Positions 62,152 through 64,000 of a stretch of DNA of 64,000 nt are shown here, in pieces. Below the pieces are notes generated by a model that worked only from the letters and a program-made list of their open reading frames with translations, did no database searches and was not told the DNA's origin. Each line of letters opens with the position of its first letter. Position 1 is the stretch's first letter. This DNA is from Acidobacteriota bacterium (GTDB taxonomy: Bacteria > Acidobacteriota > Terriglobia > Bryobacterales > Bryobacteraceae): the NCBI GenBank assembly GCA_026393985.1, contig JAPKZB010000085.1, forward strand, positions 19,180 through 83,179, given 5' to 3'. Both the position numbers and the translations under genes were made by a program.

Positions 62152-63633
62152 ATGATCCCCTCCGTCGCCCAAAGCCGCGCCGCCCGCACCCTCCACGAAA
62201 TCTACACCTCCGGCCGGCCCCTCGCCTACATCCGCTCCTCGGAAGAACTCCGCATCGGCCGCCTCCTCGCCTCCCTCGGCCTCCCCCTCTGGACCTGGTC
62301 CCTCACCGCCGGCCTCCAAACCGCCGGCGCCGAACCCATCCCCGGCACCACCGACCCCCGCGCCGCCCTCGACTTCCTCATCGCCCACCCCCACCCCGCC
62401 ATCTTCCACCTCAAAGACTTCCACGAACCCCTCCGCGACTCCCCCGCCGTCCGCCGCCGCCTCCGCGACGTCGAATCCGCCTGCTTCGACCGCCAAAAAT
62501 TCACCGTCATCACCTCCCCCGTCCGCGCCATCCCCGACGAACTCGATCGCAGCCTCGTCTTCGTCGAACTCCGCCCCCCCGACGAAGTCGAACTCGCCGC
62601 CTTCCTCCACGACGAACACCCCACCACTCCCCCCGCCCTGCTCTCGCAATTCGCCCGCGCCCTCAAAGGCCTCACCCTCGACGAAGCCCGCTACGCCCTC
62701 CGCCGCGCCCTCGCCCTCCAACCCACCCTCTCCCCCGCCTCCCTCCCCGCCCTCCTGGAAGAAAAACGCCTCCTCGTCAACCGCAGCGGCGTCATCGAAT
62801 TCCTCTCCACCCCCACCAACGTCAACGAAATCGGCGGCCTCGAAGGCCTCAAAAAATGGCTCTTCGAACGCCAGCGCCTCTTTGAACTCCGCGACGAAGT
62901 CAACTCGGAAATCGTCCCCAAAGGCGTCCTCCTCATGGGCATCCCCGGCTGCGGCAAAAGCCTCTCCGTCAAAGCCATCGCCAGCTGCTTCGGCCTCCCC
63001 CTCTACCGCATGGATATGAACGCCATCTTCTCCGGCCGCCACGGCAAGCCCGAAGTCGTCTTCGCCGAAACCTGCCGCATGATGGAAGAAATGGCCCCCG
63101 CCGTCCTCTGGTTCGACGAAATCGAAAACGCCGTCTCCACCCAAACCGTCGGCGGCGAATCCGGCCGCATGTTCGGCTTCTTCCTCACCTGGATGCAGGA
63201 AAAAACCCGCGGCCTCTTCGTCGCCGCCACCGCCAACCGCATCGATGTCCTCCCCGCCGAACTCCTCCGCAAAGGCCGCTTCGACGAAGTCTTCTTCGTC
63301 GACCTCCCCCTCGACGAAGAACGCCTCGACATCTTCCGCATCCACCTTGAACGCCGCGGCGTCCCCGTCGATGGCCTCGACCTCCCCCAACTCACCCAGT
63401 TCACCGCCGGCTGGTCCGGCGCCGAAGTCGAACAGTGCGTCGTCTCCGCCATCACCAAAGCCAAACTCGCCGACCGCCCCCTGAACCTCCAGGACCTCAT
63501 CACCACCGCCGTCTCCATCGTCTCCCTCTCCCGCACCATGAAGGAACAGATCTCCCACATCCGCGCCTGGGCCTTCGAACGCGCCGTCCGCGCCTCCCCT
63601 CCCCCCAGCCGAGCCTCCAAACCTCTGCTGTAA
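62152..63633 (+). CDS. AAA+ ATPase, Ycf46-like
   Basis: 493 residues. The N-terminal ~210 residues form a degenerate ATPase-like domain (PLAYIRSSEELRIGRLLASL, TVITSPVRAIPDELDRSLVF). The C-terminal AAA+ module has Walker A GIPGCGKS (263-270), Walker B VLWFDEIE (~318-325), a sensor region FVAATANRIDVLPAELLRKGRFDEVF with the Arg finger, and a helical lid. The arrangement matches Ycf46-type proteins known from cyanobacteria, some of which affect CO2 use. Role here unknown. No substrate-specific domain and no neighbouring partner gene. Extreme C-ending codon use. Confidence 0.82.
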   Translation: MIPSVAQSRAARTLHEIYTSGRPLAYIRSSEELRIGRLLASLGLPLWTWSLTAGLQTAGAEPIPGTTDPRAALDFLIAHPHPAIFHLKDFHEPLRDSPAVRRRLRDVESACFDRQKFTVITSPVRAIPDELDRSLVFVELRPPDEVELAAFLHDEHPTTPPALLSQFARALKGLTLDEARYALRRALALQPTLSPASLPALLEEKRLLVNRSGVIEFLSTPTNVNEIGGLEGLKKWLFERQRLFELRDEVNSEIVPKGVLLMGIPGCGKSLSVKAIASCFGLPLYRMDMNAIFSGRHGKPEVVFAETCRMMEEMAPAVLWFDEIENAVSTQTVGGESGRMFGFFLTWMQEKTRGLFVAATANRIDVLPAELLRKGRFDEVFFVDLPLDEERLDIFRIHLERRGVPVDGLDLPQLTQFTAGWSGAEVEQCVVSAITKAKLADRPLNLQDLITTAVSIVSLSRTMKEQISHIRAWAFERAVRASPPPSRASKPLL

Positions 63634-63685
63634 GCGATATGCTGTAATCGGAAGCGCACGGTCTCGGCGTGCGCGACTCAAAATT

Positions 63686-64000
63686 ATGCTCCGCCGGTCT
63701 TTTCTCTCCCTCGCCCTCGCCCCCCGCCCCCTCCGCCTCGCCACCTTCGCCGCCGACGTCACCCCGCCCCTCGGCGCCCCCCTCTGCTACGGCCTCGTCC
63801 CCCCCGCCGCCTCCGTCGCCGACCCCCTCGCCGCCCGCGGCGTCCTCCTCCTCCCCGCCGGCCAGCCCCCCATCGTCCTCTGCACCCTCGACTGGCTCGG
63901 CATCGGCAACTCCAGCCGCGACCTCTGGCGCTCCACCCTCGCCCAAGCCGCCCGCACCACCCCCGACCGCGTCGCCCTCCACACCGTCCACCAACACGAC
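63686..64000 (+). CDS. neutral/alkaline ceramidase-like protein, N-terminal part
   Basis: The ATG at 63686 opens a frame of 105 codons that runs off the right edge. A twin-arginine-like MLRRSFLSLAL leader precedes LATFAADVTPPLGAPLCYGL, the conserved 'DvTPP.G' start of neutral ceramidase-like proteins, then VLCTLDWLGIGN and LHTVHQHD, the probable metal-binding His region. Many bacterial members are of unknown substrate. Preceded by 52 bp of intergenic sequence. Confidence 0.7.
   Translation, partial: MLRRSFLSLALAPRPLRLATFAADVTPPLGAPLCYGLVPPAASVADPLAARGVLLLPAGQPPIVLCTLDWLGIGNSSRDLWRSTLAQAARTTPDRVALHTVHQHD

Noticed and set aside
62107..63762. 551-codon minus-strand Gly/Glu-rich frame
   Set aside because: Shadow of the C-ending codons of the AAA+ ATPase gene.

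Overview
The window reads as chromosomal DNA of an acidobacterium, most likely of the Solibacter/Bryobacterales type. This is inferred from gene content and not from a database match. The indicators are very high GC, three two-gene modules pairing 'planctomycete-type' cytochromes (DUF1549/DUF1553 or DUF1592-type) with Tat-exported DUF1501/DUF1552 proteins, Oar-like TonB-dependent receptors with an N-terminal carboxypeptidase-regulatory-like domain, and many secreted hydrolases. It holds about 50 protein genes and one tRNA. I saw no rRNA, CRISPR array, complete insertion sequence or recognisable prophage.

Layout. 1-12.2 kb: a partial DUF1549 gene, an M14 peptidase, a five-gene minus-strand operon (M20 peptidase, murJ, zinc-ribbon coiled-coil protein, DUF1549/LamG/DUF1553 cytochrome, DUF1501) and an FAD oxidoreductase. 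12.2-21.2 kb: a large TonB receptor, an orphan ABC ATPase, a CAT-anticodon tRNA, a second cytochrome/DUF1501 pair and a TerC protein. 21.2-28.7 kb: a membrane-anchored SelL-like thiol protein; a tightly overlapping run hemD, FMN hydroxy-acid oxidase, hexaheme cytochrome c, atpZ, atpI, atpB, atpE; a DapA-fold protein that has lost its catalytic residues; a SnoaL-like protein; and an enolase-superfamily dehydratase. 28.7-40.8 kb: a class V aminotransferase, CocE hydrolase, bactofilin, methyltransferase, lysS, LolC/E permease, lipase-like hydrolase, exported PIMT, a GroEL paralogue without GroES, and a small alpha/beta hydrolase.

40.8-59.2 kb is unusual: damaged reading frames are concentrated here. 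They include a diheme cytochrome whose first heme cysteine is a UGA codon, a small secreted protein with a stop and a frameshift, a TonB receptor with two stops and two frameshifts, a heparinase/FGE fusion broken by a poly-C tract, and a phosphotransferase/kinase split at a C5 run. Intact genes lie between them: a third cytochrome/DUF1552 module, a small membrane protein, a HEPN-like protein, a sigma/anti-sigma pair and a cupin. Three copies of a 76-80 bp palindromic element and a G-quadruplex-type tandem repeat are also here. 59.9-64 kb: a GmhA-like isomerase, MliC/META protein, SMP-30 protein, AAA+ ATPase and the start of a ceramidase-like gene.

At window scale, strand composition switches near 28.7 kb. 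Before it, plus-strand genes favour G-ending codons and minus-strand genes C-ending ones. After it the pattern reverses, becoming extreme beyond 60 kb. That is the pattern expected when crossing a replication terminus, judged by eye only.
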